A DNA stretch of 12,204 nucleotides from Elusimicrobiaceae bacterium (GCA_024405075.1 JAKSPG010000023.1:1-12204); one strand, 5' to 3'. Positions 6,940 through 12,204 are shown, numbered from the stretch's first letter. Notes: generated from the sequence alone by a model not told the origin. Numbers and translations are program-made.

Positions 6940-6990
6940 ACTGGAAAAATGAAGGAGCATAGTTTTATTTGCGCAGTTTGAAAAATGTAC

Positions 6991-6996
6991 TATAAT
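6991..6996 (+). promoter_or_regulatory. -10 element giving a leaderless glycosyltransferase mRNA
   Basis: A perfect TATAAT ends 6 bp before ATG 7003. Standard spacing would place the transcription start at about 7003, on the start codon itself. The -35 region (TTGCGC at 6969-6974, 16-bp spacer) matches the consensus only at TTG. No Shine-Dalgarno lies in the proper window before 7003. Confidence 0.5.
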
Positions 6997-7002
6997 AGAT
7001 AT

Positions 7003-8118
7003 ATGCGGATTTTATATGTAATTTCTTCTACTGAAACGGGTGGGGCCGAAAAAGCACTGTTATCGCTAGCAACGGCTATGGCGCGCGAGCATGCAGTGCA
7101 GGTCATAAGTCTTAAACCGCTGGGTAGCATAGCTACGGCCCTTAAGCAAGCAGGAGTGAAAGTAAAATCGGCGGAAGGGAAAACGCCCGGGCAACAGATT
7201 AAATTTTTGCAAAAGGAAATAAAATCTTTTGTTCCGGATTTAGTACACGCGATGTTATTTCGCGCTATAGAATATACCCGCATGGCCTGCGCCGGAAAGC
7301 AAGTAAAACTGATTACTACTCCACATTTTGACTTTTCCGAACGTCCCTTTTTATATCGTCTGGCGGACCGCGCACTTAAAGAGTGTGATACCGTTACAGT
7401 AGCGGAATCATGCGCCACGGCAGAATACTTGCTCCGCCGCCAGAAATACCGTAAAGATAAAATATTTCTCTTGCCAAATGGGGTAGATAGGACCCAATTT
7501 TATAAGGATGAAAATACGCGTTTAGCGATGCGCAAAAAATACGGTTTTCACGTGAAAACAGTTGTTTTTGTTTGCGTAGCCCGTTTGGTAGAAATCAAAA
7601 ATCCGTTAATACTTGTGCAAGCATTTCGTAACGTATGGATGCGTAACCCTGATGCAAAACTTGTATTTGTAGGAGAGGGGGACATGCGCCCAAAATTAGA
7701 GGACTACATCCGGCAAAGCGGTATGCAAAACGCAGTAGTATTAGCCGGAGAACAGAAGGAGGTTCGTCCTTTTCTTAATATGGCAGATGTTTTTGTGTTG
7801 CCTTCGTTAGAGGAAAGCCTTCCGCTTGCCCTATTGGAAGCTCTTTGCGCAGGGCTTGCCTGTATTGTCAGTCCGGTGGGCGATATGCCGCGCTGGGTAC
7901 AGCATGGGGAAAACGGGTTTGTCGTTCCGGCTAAAGATATCACGCTGTTAAGTTGCGTAATGAGCGAGCTGTCAAGTGATGAAACCCGCCGCTTGGAAAT
8001 GGGGAAAAAATCCTTACAAAAGTCAGATGAAATAACTGACAATTTTCAACAGTATCACCAACTTTATCAACAAGTTATCACAAACAATTTTCACGTGAAA
8101 ACAAATTCAAGGAGCTAA
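7003..8118 (+). CDS. Glycosyltransferase, GT-B fold, family 4-like
   Basis: 371 aa. It transfers a sugar from a nucleotide-sugar donor; the acceptor (cell wall, polysaccharide or lipid) cannot be told. The N-terminal domain starts MRILYVISSTETGGAEKAL (acceptor-side glycine-rich loop). The C-terminal donor domain contains 'LLPNGVDRTQF', 'VFVGEGDMRPKLE' and the retaining-GT signature E271-x7-E279 in 'LEESLPLALLEAL', then 'GENGFVVPAKD'. An upstream in-frame ATG at 6985 would add six residues (MYYNRY), but it overlaps the -10 box; an in-frame TGA at 6979 excludes longer starts. So ATG 7003 is chosen, probably leaderless. Two parS-like palindromes lie inside the gene (residues 182-186 and 363-367), both read as FHVKT. 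The stop lies 3 nt before lepB. Confidence 0.85.
   Translation: MRILYVISSTETGGAEKALLSLATAMAREHAVQVISLKPLGSIATALKQAGVKVKSAEGKTPGQQIKFLQKEIKSFVPDLVHAMLFRAIEYTRMACAGKQVKLITTPHFDFSERPFLYRLADRALKECDTVTVAESCATAEYLLRRQKYRKDKIFLLPNGVDRTQFYKDENTRLAMRKKYGFHVKTVVFVCVARLVEIKNPLILVQAFRNVWMRNPDAKLVFVGEGDMRPKLEDYIRQSGMQNAVVLAGEQKEVRPFLNMADVFVLPSLEESLPLALLEALCAGLACIVSPVGDMPRWVQHGENGFVVPAKDITLLSCVMSELSSDETRRLEMGKKSLQKSDEITDNFQQYHQLYQQVITNNFHVKTNSRS
7544..7559. promoter_or_regulatory. parS: parS-like site 1 (inside glycosyltransferase gene)
   Basis: GTTTTCACGTGAAAAC, a perfect 16-bp palindrome. The central TTTCACGTGAAA is identical to the core of bacterial parS (TGTTTCACGTGAAACA); the two outer bases on each side differ. 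The same 14-bp core recurs at 8088-8101 and 9100-9113, next to parAB. Confidence 0.8.
8087..8102. promoter_or_regulatory. parS: parS-like site 2 (3' end of glycosyltransferase gene)
   Basis: ATTTTCACGTGAAAAC: the same 14-bp palindrome core as sites 1 and 3, 543 bp after site 1. It is read in the same codon phase as site 1 (TTT CAC GTG AAA ACA, FHVKT), in the last nine codons of the gene, where protein constraint is likely low. Confidence 0.8.
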
Positions 8119-8121
8119 CAA

Positions 8122-9099
8122 ATGGAAGCACGTTTATTTATTATTGCCTGTATTATGTATGTATTTGCCTATGTAACGCGGCAGCTTATTAAAAAGAATA
8201 AGTTAAGTAAGCCCACCTCTTTTGCCTGGTGGCACGCACTGTATTTGCTGTCTATCTTACATGGAGCGTTGTACCTCGTTTTATTTGTAATGGGGGGAGG
8301 AACGGGTGAGCCTTTTAATTGGAGCCGTTTTTCTATAGGATCGTTGGCTATTATCGCCTATACTATTTATGATTTTATTAGAAACCGCCGCTTGCCGGAA
8401 AAAAGCCACGAAAGTCTATTTAAAGCCGCCTTGGATTGGTGTAATACGGTATATTTTGCCGGGTTTGTGGCTTCTATCGTGATGTTTTTCTTTCTGCAAG
8501 CCTTTAAAATCCCGTCCGCTTCCATGCGCGATACGCTGTTGGAGGGGGATCATTTATTTGTAAATAAAACCGCATACGGTATCCGCTTGCCCTTTACGCA
8601 CAAACGTCTATTTGAAAAACCCATCCAGCGGGGGGATATTATTGTATTTGCTTTCCCGGCTGATTCGCGCGAACAAATAAACTGCGGTGGCAGCCAGTAT
8701 GGGCGTGATTTTGTAAAGCGCGTAGTAGGTTTGCCCGGGGAGACGGTGGAAGTGAAAGATTCTCGCATTTATATTAATGGTCAACCGGCCGCTTTGCAAT
8801 CGTACGAAAAATACGACGATACTCCACGTCAGCATTACGCCCCGAGCGAAGTTCCGCCGGCCCTTGCGGAAAGCTACCAAATCCTATGGGAAGCGCACAA
8901 ATTGGAGCCCGTTTTCGGTATGTTCCTGCGGGACCAATTCGGCCCGGTTGTGGTGCCGGAAAACGCCTACTTTGCCATGGGGGATAACCGGGATAACTCG
9001 TGCGACTCGCGTTTTTGGGGTCCTGTTCCTAAACAGAATATCAAAGGAAAGGCCTGGCTGTTGCACTGGCCACCGTCCCGCATGGGGTTTGTTAAATAG
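8122..9099 (+). CDS. lepB: Signal peptidase I
   Basis: Membrane serine/lysine protease that removes signal peptides from secreted proteins outside the inner membrane. 325 aa. The catalytic Ser134 lies in 'KIPSASMRDTL' (box B) and the general-base Lys199 in 'GRDFVKRVVGLPGE' (box D). Box E is 'MGDNRDNSCDSRFWGPV'. Hydrophobic segments at about 5-22, 39-57 and 70-86 precede the one next to the catalytic serine (about 109-127). So there are roughly three more membrane spans than in the minimal Gram-positive enzyme, closer in style to proteobacterial LepB, which also has an N-terminal extension. Start ATG 8122 has AAGGAG 7 nt upstream, within the end of the glycosyltransferase gene, so the two are probably cotranscribed. 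The stop codon abuts parS site 3. Confidence 0.95.
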   Translation: MEARLFIIACIMYVFAYVTRQLIKKNKLSKPTSFAWWHALYLLSILHGALYLVLFVMGGGTGEPFNWSRFSIGSLAIIAYTIYDFIRNRRLPEKSHESLFKAALDWCNTVYFAGFVASIVMFFFLQAFKIPSASMRDTLLEGDHLFVNKTAYGIRLPFTHKRLFEKPIQRGDIIVFAFPADSREQINCGGSQYGRDFVKRVVGLPGETVEVKDSRIYINGQPAALQSYEKYDDTPRQHYAPSEVPPALAESYQILWEAHKLEPVFGMFLRDQFGPVVVPENAYFAMGDNRDNSCDSRFWGPVPKQNIKGKAWLLHWPPSRMGFVK

Positions 9100-9114
9100 T
9101 TTTCACGTGAAAAC
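9099..9114. promoter_or_regulatory. parS: parS-like site 3 (lepB-parA gap)
   Basis: GTTTTCACGTGAAAAC, identical over 16 bp to site 1. It begins at the last base of the lepB stop codon and ends 4 bp before the predicted -35 of the parA promoter. ParB spreading from it could influence parAB transcription (inference). Confidence 0.85.
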
Positions 9115-9118
9115 AGGA

Positions 9119-9147
9119 TTGATTTTTCGTTATAAATAATGTTTAAT
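9119..9147 (+). promoter_or_regulatory. Putative parAB promoter
   Basis: TTGATT (9119-9124), 17-bp spacer and TTTAAT (9142-9147). The predicted start near 9154 leaves about 20 nt of leader containing TTGGAGG (9164-9170) before ATG 9175. Confidence 0.5.
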
Positions 9148-9174
9148 AGATATATATTTTAATTTGGAGGTTTT

Positions 9175-10008
9175 ATGGGAGAAATCGTTGTAGTTGCCAA
9201 CCAAAAAGGCGGCGTGGGAAAGACCACTACTTCCGTCAATTTGGCCTATGCGTTAGCCTGTTTAAACCAGGAAGTTTTACTCGTTGATTTTGACCCGCAA
9301 GGCAATGCGGGGTCCGGTTTAGGTGTTACGGTAGCGGAGGGGGATAAATCCGTTTACCATTTACTAATTAAAGAAGCCCCTTTTGAACAAGTTGTACGCC
9401 AAAGCTCCAACGAACTATTGGATGTTCTTCCTGCCTGCAAAAACCTGGCCGGGGCGGAAGTAGAACTCGTCAACGTGCGCGGCCGGGAAAACATGTTAAA
9501 AGACGCGCTGGAGCCGTTGCGTTCCGTTTATAAATACATCATTATAGATTGTCCGCCGTCCCTAGGCCTCCTGACACTCAACGCCATGATGGCGGCTGAC
9601 AGTGTAATTACGCCCGTACAGTGCGAATACTACGCCATGGAAGGGTTGGCGCACTTTATGAGTACGGTAGCTAAAATCAAACAATTTTTGCACCCCAAAT
9701 TAAAAATGGACGGCGGCGTGCTGACCATGTTTGATTCCCGCATGAACTTATCCAAACAAATTTTTGCGGAAGTCAGCCGGTTCTTTGGCGAGCAAGTGTA
9801 CAAAACACCTATCCCGCGCAACATCCGCTTGGCCGAAGCCCCCAGCTTTGGGCAATCTATTTTTGACTATGACCCCGCGTGCCGCGGTGCGCAAGCGTAT
9901 ATCCAGTTGGCTATTGAGTTTCTGGGCCGGCGCGGTGCGGACGTTGCGGCTTATGCGGATTTTAAGATGACGGGCGGGACCCCGGTAAATTACGATTTCG
10001 GAGGCTGA
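9175..10008 (+). CDS. parA: Chromosome-partitioning ATPase ParA (Soj)
   Basis: ATP-dependent, DNA-binding Walker ATPase that moves ParB-parS complexes apart after replication. 277 aa, slightly longer than the typical 250-265. The deviant Walker A is KGGVGKTT (11-18, with the signature Lys11), Walker A' is 'LLVDFDPQGNA' (Asp38, Asp40) and Walker B is 'YIIIDCPPS' (Asp125). It lacks the N-terminal DNA-binding domain of plasmid type Ia ParA, so it is the small chromosomal type. The last 20 or so residues (from about GADVAAYAD) extend past the usual end and look poorly conserved. GGAGG precedes the ATG by 4 nt, and it is followed 1 nt later by parB. Confidence 0.95.
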   Translation: MGEIVVVANQKGGVGKTTTSVNLAYALACLNQEVLLVDFDPQGNAGSGLGVTVAEGDKSVYHLLIKEAPFEQVVRQSSNELLDVLPACKNLAGAEVELVNVRGRENMLKDALEPLRSVYKYIIIDCPPSLGLLTLNAMMAADSVITPVQCEYYAMEGLAHFMSTVAKIKQFLHPKLKMDGGVLTMFDSRMNLSKQIFAEVSRFFGEQVYKTPIPRNIRLAEAPSFGQSIFDYDPACRGAQAYIQLAIEFLGRRGADVAAYADFKMTGGTPVNYDFGG

Positions 10009-10009
10009 T

Positions 10010-10909
10010 ATGGTTAGACAAGCTTTAGGTAAAGGATTAGATGCTTTAATTAAACAAACGCAAGAAGTGGCACAGATGACCGCGCAACAAGCGGCCCAGG
10101 CGGCTCCCGCCGGGATGACGGTCTCGCGCATTGCGGTTAATAAAATTGTGCCCAACCGTTTTCAGCCGCGGCGCGTGTTTGATGAAGCCAAGCTGCAAGA
10201 GTTAGCGCAATCTATTAAAGAGCACGGCCTGACGCAACCTATTGTGGTGGTGTACGATGCGGGGCTGGATAAGTATGAAATTGTCGTCGGGGAACGTCGT
10301 TTTCGTGCTACACAATTAGCGGGGCTTACGGAAATTGACGCCATTATTCACAAGCACTTGGGTGACCGGGAAATGTGTGCCCTCGCGCTGATTGAAAACA
10401 TCCAGCGCGAAGACTTAAACCCCATTGAAACGGCACTCGGTTACCGTAATTTGATGAGTAAATTTTACATTACGCAAACAGATCTAGCTTCCTACTGCGG
10501 CAAATCAAAAGCGGCGATTTCTAATGCGTTGCGCTTGCTGGAGTTGGAGCCGTTTATCCAAGAGGCGTTGCAAAACGGTACGATTAGCGAAGGGCATGGA
10601 CGCGCACTTTTAATGGTAACGGACCCGGCCAAACGGGAAATGTTATTCAAAAAAATGAACGGCAGTAAAATGTCGGTGCGGCAGGCGGAAGACGCGGCCC
10701 GCGCGTTGATGTTCCCCACCAAAAAGGCCGCCAAAGGCGCCAAACCGGCCGAAGTAGCCAGTTTTGAAAGCGACCTGCAAACGGCTCTAGGCACTAAAGT
10801 AGAAGTGAAATACGGGCGGAATATGAAGAAAGGCACGTTAGTGATTCACTATCACTCGTTAGACGAGTTGGATAACATTGCCAGCCGTCTGAAAAATAAG
10901 ATGTTATAA
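10010..10909 (+). CDS. parB: Chromosome-partitioning protein ParB (Spo0J)
   Basis: CTP-dependent DNA clamp that loads at parS and spreads, giving the cargo for ParA. 299 aa. The N-terminal 'ALGKGLDALI' is the ParA-contacting motif. The CTPase domain has 'NRFQPRRVFDE', GERRFRA (94-100) and 'ENIQREDLNPIE' (129-140). The helix-turn-helix (about 155-178) reads 'TQTDLASYCGKSKAAISNAL' and is followed by 'GHGRALL' (195-201). The dimerisation domain is at about 250-299, after an alanine/lysine-rich linker. Start ATG 10010 uses GGAGG within the end of parA (5-6 nt spacing), so the pair is translationally coupled. Positions equivalent to known parS-specificity residues are Lys167, Ala173, Glu178 and Gly195; Lys replaces the usual Arg. 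Three parS-like sites lie within 2.5 kb upstream. Confidence 0.95.
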   Translation: MVRQALGKGLDALIKQTQEVAQMTAQQAAQAAPAGMTVSRIAVNKIVPNRFQPRRVFDEAKLQELAQSIKEHGLTQPIVVVYDAGLDKYEIVVGERRFRATQLAGLTEIDAIIHKHLGDREMCALALIENIQREDLNPIETALGYRNLMSKFYITQTDLASYCGKSKAAISNALRLLELEPFIQEALQNGTISEGHGRALLMVTDPAKREMLFKKMNGSKMSVRQAEDAARALMFPTKKAAKGAKPAEVASFESDLQTALGTKVEVKYGRNMKKGTLVIHYHSLDELDNIASRLKNKML

Positions 10910-10942
10910 CAAAGAACGGCTTTGTTACGTTTCGCTAAACGC

Positions 10943-11009
10943 ACAACCCTTTTATCTATATCCCGCATGACAACGTTGCGGGATGACGAGATAAAAGGGT
11001 TGTTTTTTT
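10943..11009 (+). terminator. Strong nested rho-independent terminator after parB
   Basis: The outer stem is a perfect 15-bp inverted repeat (10943-10957 with 10989-11003, ACAACCCTTTTATCT and its complement). Inside it is a second perfect 8-bp stem (ATCCCGCA 10960-10967 with TGCGGGAT 10977-10984). A T run (11003-11009) follows. It lies 34 nt after the parB stop. The inner part ends GGGATGACG, whose complement CGTCATCC also opens the repeat element at 11085, so a small REP-like unit may have been captured in the stem. Confidence 0.9.
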
Positions 11010-11016
11010 GTCCGAA

Positions 11017-11039
11017 AACCCCGCGCTAGGCGCGAGGTT
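11017..11039. repeat. Short GC-rich inverted repeat
   Basis: AACC-C-CGCGC, loop TAG, then GCGCG-A-GGTT: a nine-pair stem with one mismatch. No T run follows on either strand, so it is not called a terminator. It lies 8 bp after the parB terminator, in the gene-free interval 10910-11334. Confidence 0.5.
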
Positions 11040-11085
11040 CCGTTCATGTTTCACCGATACCTGAGTTGTTAAAATAAATAAAGAC

Positions 11086-11188
11086 GTCATCCTGAACTTG
11101 ATTCAGGATCTTCAACGCTTGTAGTGGTTGTTGCCGTTAATAAAAGCCACGGCGTGCGTGGAAGATTCCAAATCAAGTTTGGAATGAC
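11086..11188. repeat. REP/MITE-like imperfect palindrome
   Basis: Two 28-bp ends, 11086-11113 (GTCATCCTGAACTTGATTCA...) and 11161-11188 (GAAGATTCCAAATCAAGTTT...), are inverted copies of each other with a few mismatches. Each end is itself a small hairpin (TCCTGAA/TTCAGGA and TTCCAAA/TTTGGAA around ACTTGAT/ATCAAG). The 47-bp centre contains GCCGT...ACGGC and CAACGC...GCGTG pairings. The GTCATYC...ACTTGATT...GATCTTC type of end is familiar to me from dispersed intergenic palindromes in many bacteria; the family assignment is from memory. No open reading frame is inside. The rest of 10910-11334 holds only short inverted repeats (GTCG...CGAC at 11243-11260, ACGGG...CCCGT at 11268-11289) and the pilin terminator. 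Confidence 0.7.
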
Positions 11189-11293
11189 TTTTTATAACAA
11201 TAACAACGCGTAGCAAGTCACGTGTAACAGGCTTTGATTTGCGTCGGGTTGACACTCGACCTACACTACGGGACTAATGTTGGGCCCGTCTGT

Positions 11294-11317
11294 AAAAAAC
11301 CTCGGAATAGCCGGGGG
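11294..11317 (-). terminator. Terminator of the pilin gene
   Basis: On the minus strand a CCCCGG/CCGAGG stem (one mismatch, loop CTATT) is followed by six T (11299-11294). It begins about 18 nt after the pilin stop codon. Confidence 0.65.
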
Positions 11318-11334
11318 ATAGTTATTGCATAGAA

Positions 11335-11847
11335 TTACGAAGCGAGTGCTTTACACACAGCTTTTCCGCGTGATGTGACTCCGCTGCAATAAGCTTTACC
11401 ACGGTGAGCTACGCTGTCTGCATGGTCCATGTAAATACTGTAACGGGCTTCCCGGTAGTCTTGGTAACAGGGAATATAATTTTGGTCGGTTTGCTTGTAA
11501 TCGGGGCAGAATGTAATCATAAGCAATCCTGTTGGATCCGGGTCTTTCATAAAATCTATAAAATACCCATCGGGACATGACCACATATGTGAGTATATTG
11601 TATAGGGTTTACAGCCGTTAGTATAATCTATATCCAGTGCTTGCAAATCTTCCGCATATTCTCCATTGGCTAAATAATATGCTTCCTGGACACGTTTAAT
11701 GCCCATGCCCACTTGAATATATTTTGCAAAGCGGCTTTTGTCCACCGCTTTTTGGTATTGCGGCAACGCCGCGGCGGCTAAAATACCGATGATGAGTACA
11801 ACAACCAACAATTCTATGAGGGTAAACCCTTTTGTTTTTTCTTTCAT
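11335..11847 (-). CDS. Type IV pilin-like prepilin
   Basis: 170-aa prepilin with a class III signal: MKEKTKG, cleaved after Gly7, then methylated Phe8 and FTLIE with Glu at +5. A hydrophobic helix (about 8-30) and the 'PQYQKAVDKSRFAKYIQ' helix continuation follow. The globular part contains six cysteines (NGC, WSC, FCP, PCY, AYC, VCK), probably forming disulfides after export. It would need a prepilin peptidase and a type IV pilus or type II secretion assembly, none of which is encoded here, so this is an orphan pilin. The open frame continues upstream to a GTG at 11970, but the signal and an AAGGAG 6 nt before ATG 11847 fix the start. There is no promoter between the leader terminator (11881-11933) and the gene, so expression should depend on read-through. 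Major versus minor pilin cannot be decided. Confidence 0.9.
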   Translation of the reverse strand: MKEKTKGFTLIELLVVVLIIGILAAAALPQYQKAVDKSRFAKYIQVGMGIKRVQEAYYLANGEYAEDLQALDIDYTNGCKPYTIYSHMWSCPDGYFIDFMKDPDPTGLLMITFCPDYKQTDQNYIPCYQDYREARYSIYMDHADSVAHRGKAYCSGVTSRGKAVCKALAS

Positions 11848-11880
11848 ACAGTTCTCCTTGCTGCCTTTGGAAAACCGCAT

Positions 11881-11933
11881 AAAAAACGGCTGTGCTAATT
11901 GAGCAACAGGAAGTAACCCAATTAAAACAGCCG
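11881..11933 (-). terminator. Attenuator terminator hairpin upstream of the pilin
   Basis: Minus-strand CGGCTGT (11933-11927) pairs with ACAGCCG (11893-11887), and TAATTG (11924-11919) with CAATTA (11901-11896). The 17-nt loop contains ACTTCCTGTT. Six T follow (11886-11881). It ends 33 nt before the pilin ATG, so it precedes rather than follows the gene's coding region. Confidence 0.8.
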
Positions 11934-12116
11934 TGGTTTGCCGTTCATACGAACGGCAAACACTCGGCACACGCAGACCGTCGCCCTTGTGTGCCTAATA
12001 TCGGCTGTCTTTGGACTTCCTGTTTGCCCTTGCGGGCTCTCCGTTTCTTAAACGGTTCCAAAAACAGATTAAATTGTTAATCTCCCCTTGCGCGGGGGTC
12101 CTGCATCTCCTGTAAC
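11881..12116 (-). ncRNA. Highly structured pilin leader RNA, candidate novel riboswitch/attenuator
   Basis: A region of about 236 nt between an extended -10 promoter and the pilin gene is packed with inverted repeats. In transcript order (plus-strand coordinates) they are: 12084-12098 (CCCC/GGGG), 12066-12083 (7 bp, loop 4), 12041-12055 (6 bp, loop 3), 12026-12037 (GCCC/GGGC, loop TTGC), 11966-11995 (GGCACAC/GTGTGCC), 11936-11961 (11 perfect bp, loop 4) and the terminator 11887-11933. The segment 12002-12024 has two blocks, ACTTCCTGTT (12015-12024) and CGGCTGT (12002-12008). These are exactly complementary to AACAGGAAGT (11905-11914) in the terminator loop and ACAGCCG (11927-11933) in its 5' arm. 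So terminator and antiterminator exclude each other. No protein reading frame in it is credible. I do not recognise an Rfam class. It could also be a free-standing small RNA. Confidence 0.7.
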
Positions 12117-12122
12117 TTCTTT

Positions 12123-12131
12123 ATTGTAGCA
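12123..12131 (-). promoter_or_regulatory. Extended -10 promoter of the pilin leader
   Basis: Minus strand TG-C-TACAAT (12131-12123). The extended TG motif compensates for a poor -35 (that position falls in the preceding terminator's T run/stem). Predicted start near 12116. Confidence 0.55.
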
Positions 12132-12140
12132 AAAATTAAC

Positions 12141-12171
12141 AAAAAAAGAGGGCCCTTTTTAGGGCCCTCTT
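12141..12171 (-). terminator. Terminator of the preceding minus-strand gene
   Basis: Perfect 11-bp stem AAGAGGGCCCT/AGGGCCCTCTT (12146-12156 with 12161-12171), 4-nt loop, followed on the minus strand by seven T (12147-12141). It separates whatever lies beyond 12204 from the pilin leader promoter. Confidence 0.85.
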
Positions 12172-12188
12172 GTAAAGACGGTTTCTAT

Positions 12189-12204
12189 TTACGCGTTTTC
12201 TTCG
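12189..12204 (-). CDS. Possible last codons of an unidentified gene
   Basis: On the minus strand the window starts with codons readable as Glu-Glu-Asn-Ala-stop (TAA at 12191-12189), 18 nt before the strong terminator at 12141-12171. Only five codons are visible, so neither the gene nor the frame is certain. The call rests on the stop-plus-terminator arrangement. Confidence 0.3.

Noticed and set aside
6949..6981. Ten-codon open frame (MKEHSFICAV) before the glycosyltransferase gene
   Set aside because: It lies between a terminator and the promoter, has no proper ribosome site and is too short to judge.
11215..11229. Degenerate parS (AGTCACGTGTAACA) downstream of parB
   Set aside because: Only about 11 of 16 positions fit parS and the palindrome is broken on both sides; likely chance, though its place near parB made it worth noting.
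11249..11280. Promoter with perfect TTGACA facing the pilin antisense strand
   Set aside because: No good -10 at 16-18 bp (best is ACTAAT, 4 of 6); it also overlaps short inverted repeats.
11848..11970. N-terminal extension of the pilin frame to GTG 11970
   Set aside because: The extension would bury the prepilin signal, lacks a ribosome site and crosses the attenuator hairpin; ATG 11847 has AAGGAG at the right distance.
11881..12116. Known RNA families: GEMM c-di-GMP riboswitch, T-box, RNase P, SRP, tmRNA or 6S
   Set aside because: No GGGACGCAAAGCC, GGGTGG-ACCGCG, GAGGAAAGTCCGGGC or other hallmark strings were found; GGGCAAAC at 12023-12030 (minus strand) resembles part of GEMM-I but the rest is absent.
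1..12204. CRISPR array, tRNA, rRNA, insertion sequence or prophage
   Set aside because: No regularly spaced repeats, TpsiC/cloverleaf pattern, rRNA motif, transposase or phage gene was seen.

Overview
The window looks like the replication-origin region of an Elusimicrobium-type bacterium (phylum Elusimicrobiota), a strict or near-strict anaerobe. This is inferred from three things: the oxygen/superoxide detoxification genes, a single type IV pilin of the 'FTLIELLVVVLIIGILAAAALPQYQKAVDKSR' style that I associate with Elusimicrobium, and moderate GC content with AT-rich intergenic DNA. The species cannot be named from the sequence alone.

Left part (1-4236, all minus strand): dnaA, then dnaN, then a DUF721/DciA-like gene, then gyrB, which runs off the left edge. 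recF, usual in this cluster, is absent. The 170 bp between dnaA and dnaN holds several DnaA boxes, two of them perfect TTATCCACA copies 21 bp apart, and AT-rich DNA. This is the best candidate for oriC. Gene polarity flips at about 4.24-4.55 kb, as expected next to an origin. The 311 bp divergent spacer carries a dnaA promoter, a strong promoter facing right, and a run of nearly helix-phased A-tracts.

Middle part (4548-6939, plus strand): a compact oxidative-stress operon. It encodes 2Fe-superoxide reductase (desulfoferrodoxin), an A-type flavo-diiron protein, a flavin reductase and a rubredoxin, and is closed by two tandem terminators. The flavin reductase and rubredoxin plausibly pass electrons to the flavo-diiron protein (O2 or NO reduction), and rubredoxin to superoxide reductase.

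Right-centre part (7003-10909, plus strand): a GT4-like glycosyltransferase that appears leaderless, signal peptidase I, then parA and parB. Three copies of a parS-like 14-bp palindrome (TTTTCACGTGAAAA) lie just upstream of parAB. Two are inside the glycosyltransferase gene, where both encode FHVKT, and one sits at the lepB stop codon. With parAB they form the chromosome-partition locus.

Right end (10910-12204): a strong nested terminator after parB, a roughly 100-bp imperfect palindrome resembling REP/MITE-type repeats, and a minus-strand type IV pilin gene. Upstream of the pilin is a densely folded RNA region of about 236 nt with its own extended -10 promoter. It ends in a terminator hairpin whose 5' arm and loop can instead pair with a segment lying about 70-110 nt upstream. 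This gives a textbook terminator/antiterminator switch in front of the pilin. It matches no riboswitch class I recognise and is the most interesting element here. A terminator and the possible last codons of another minus-strand gene close the window.
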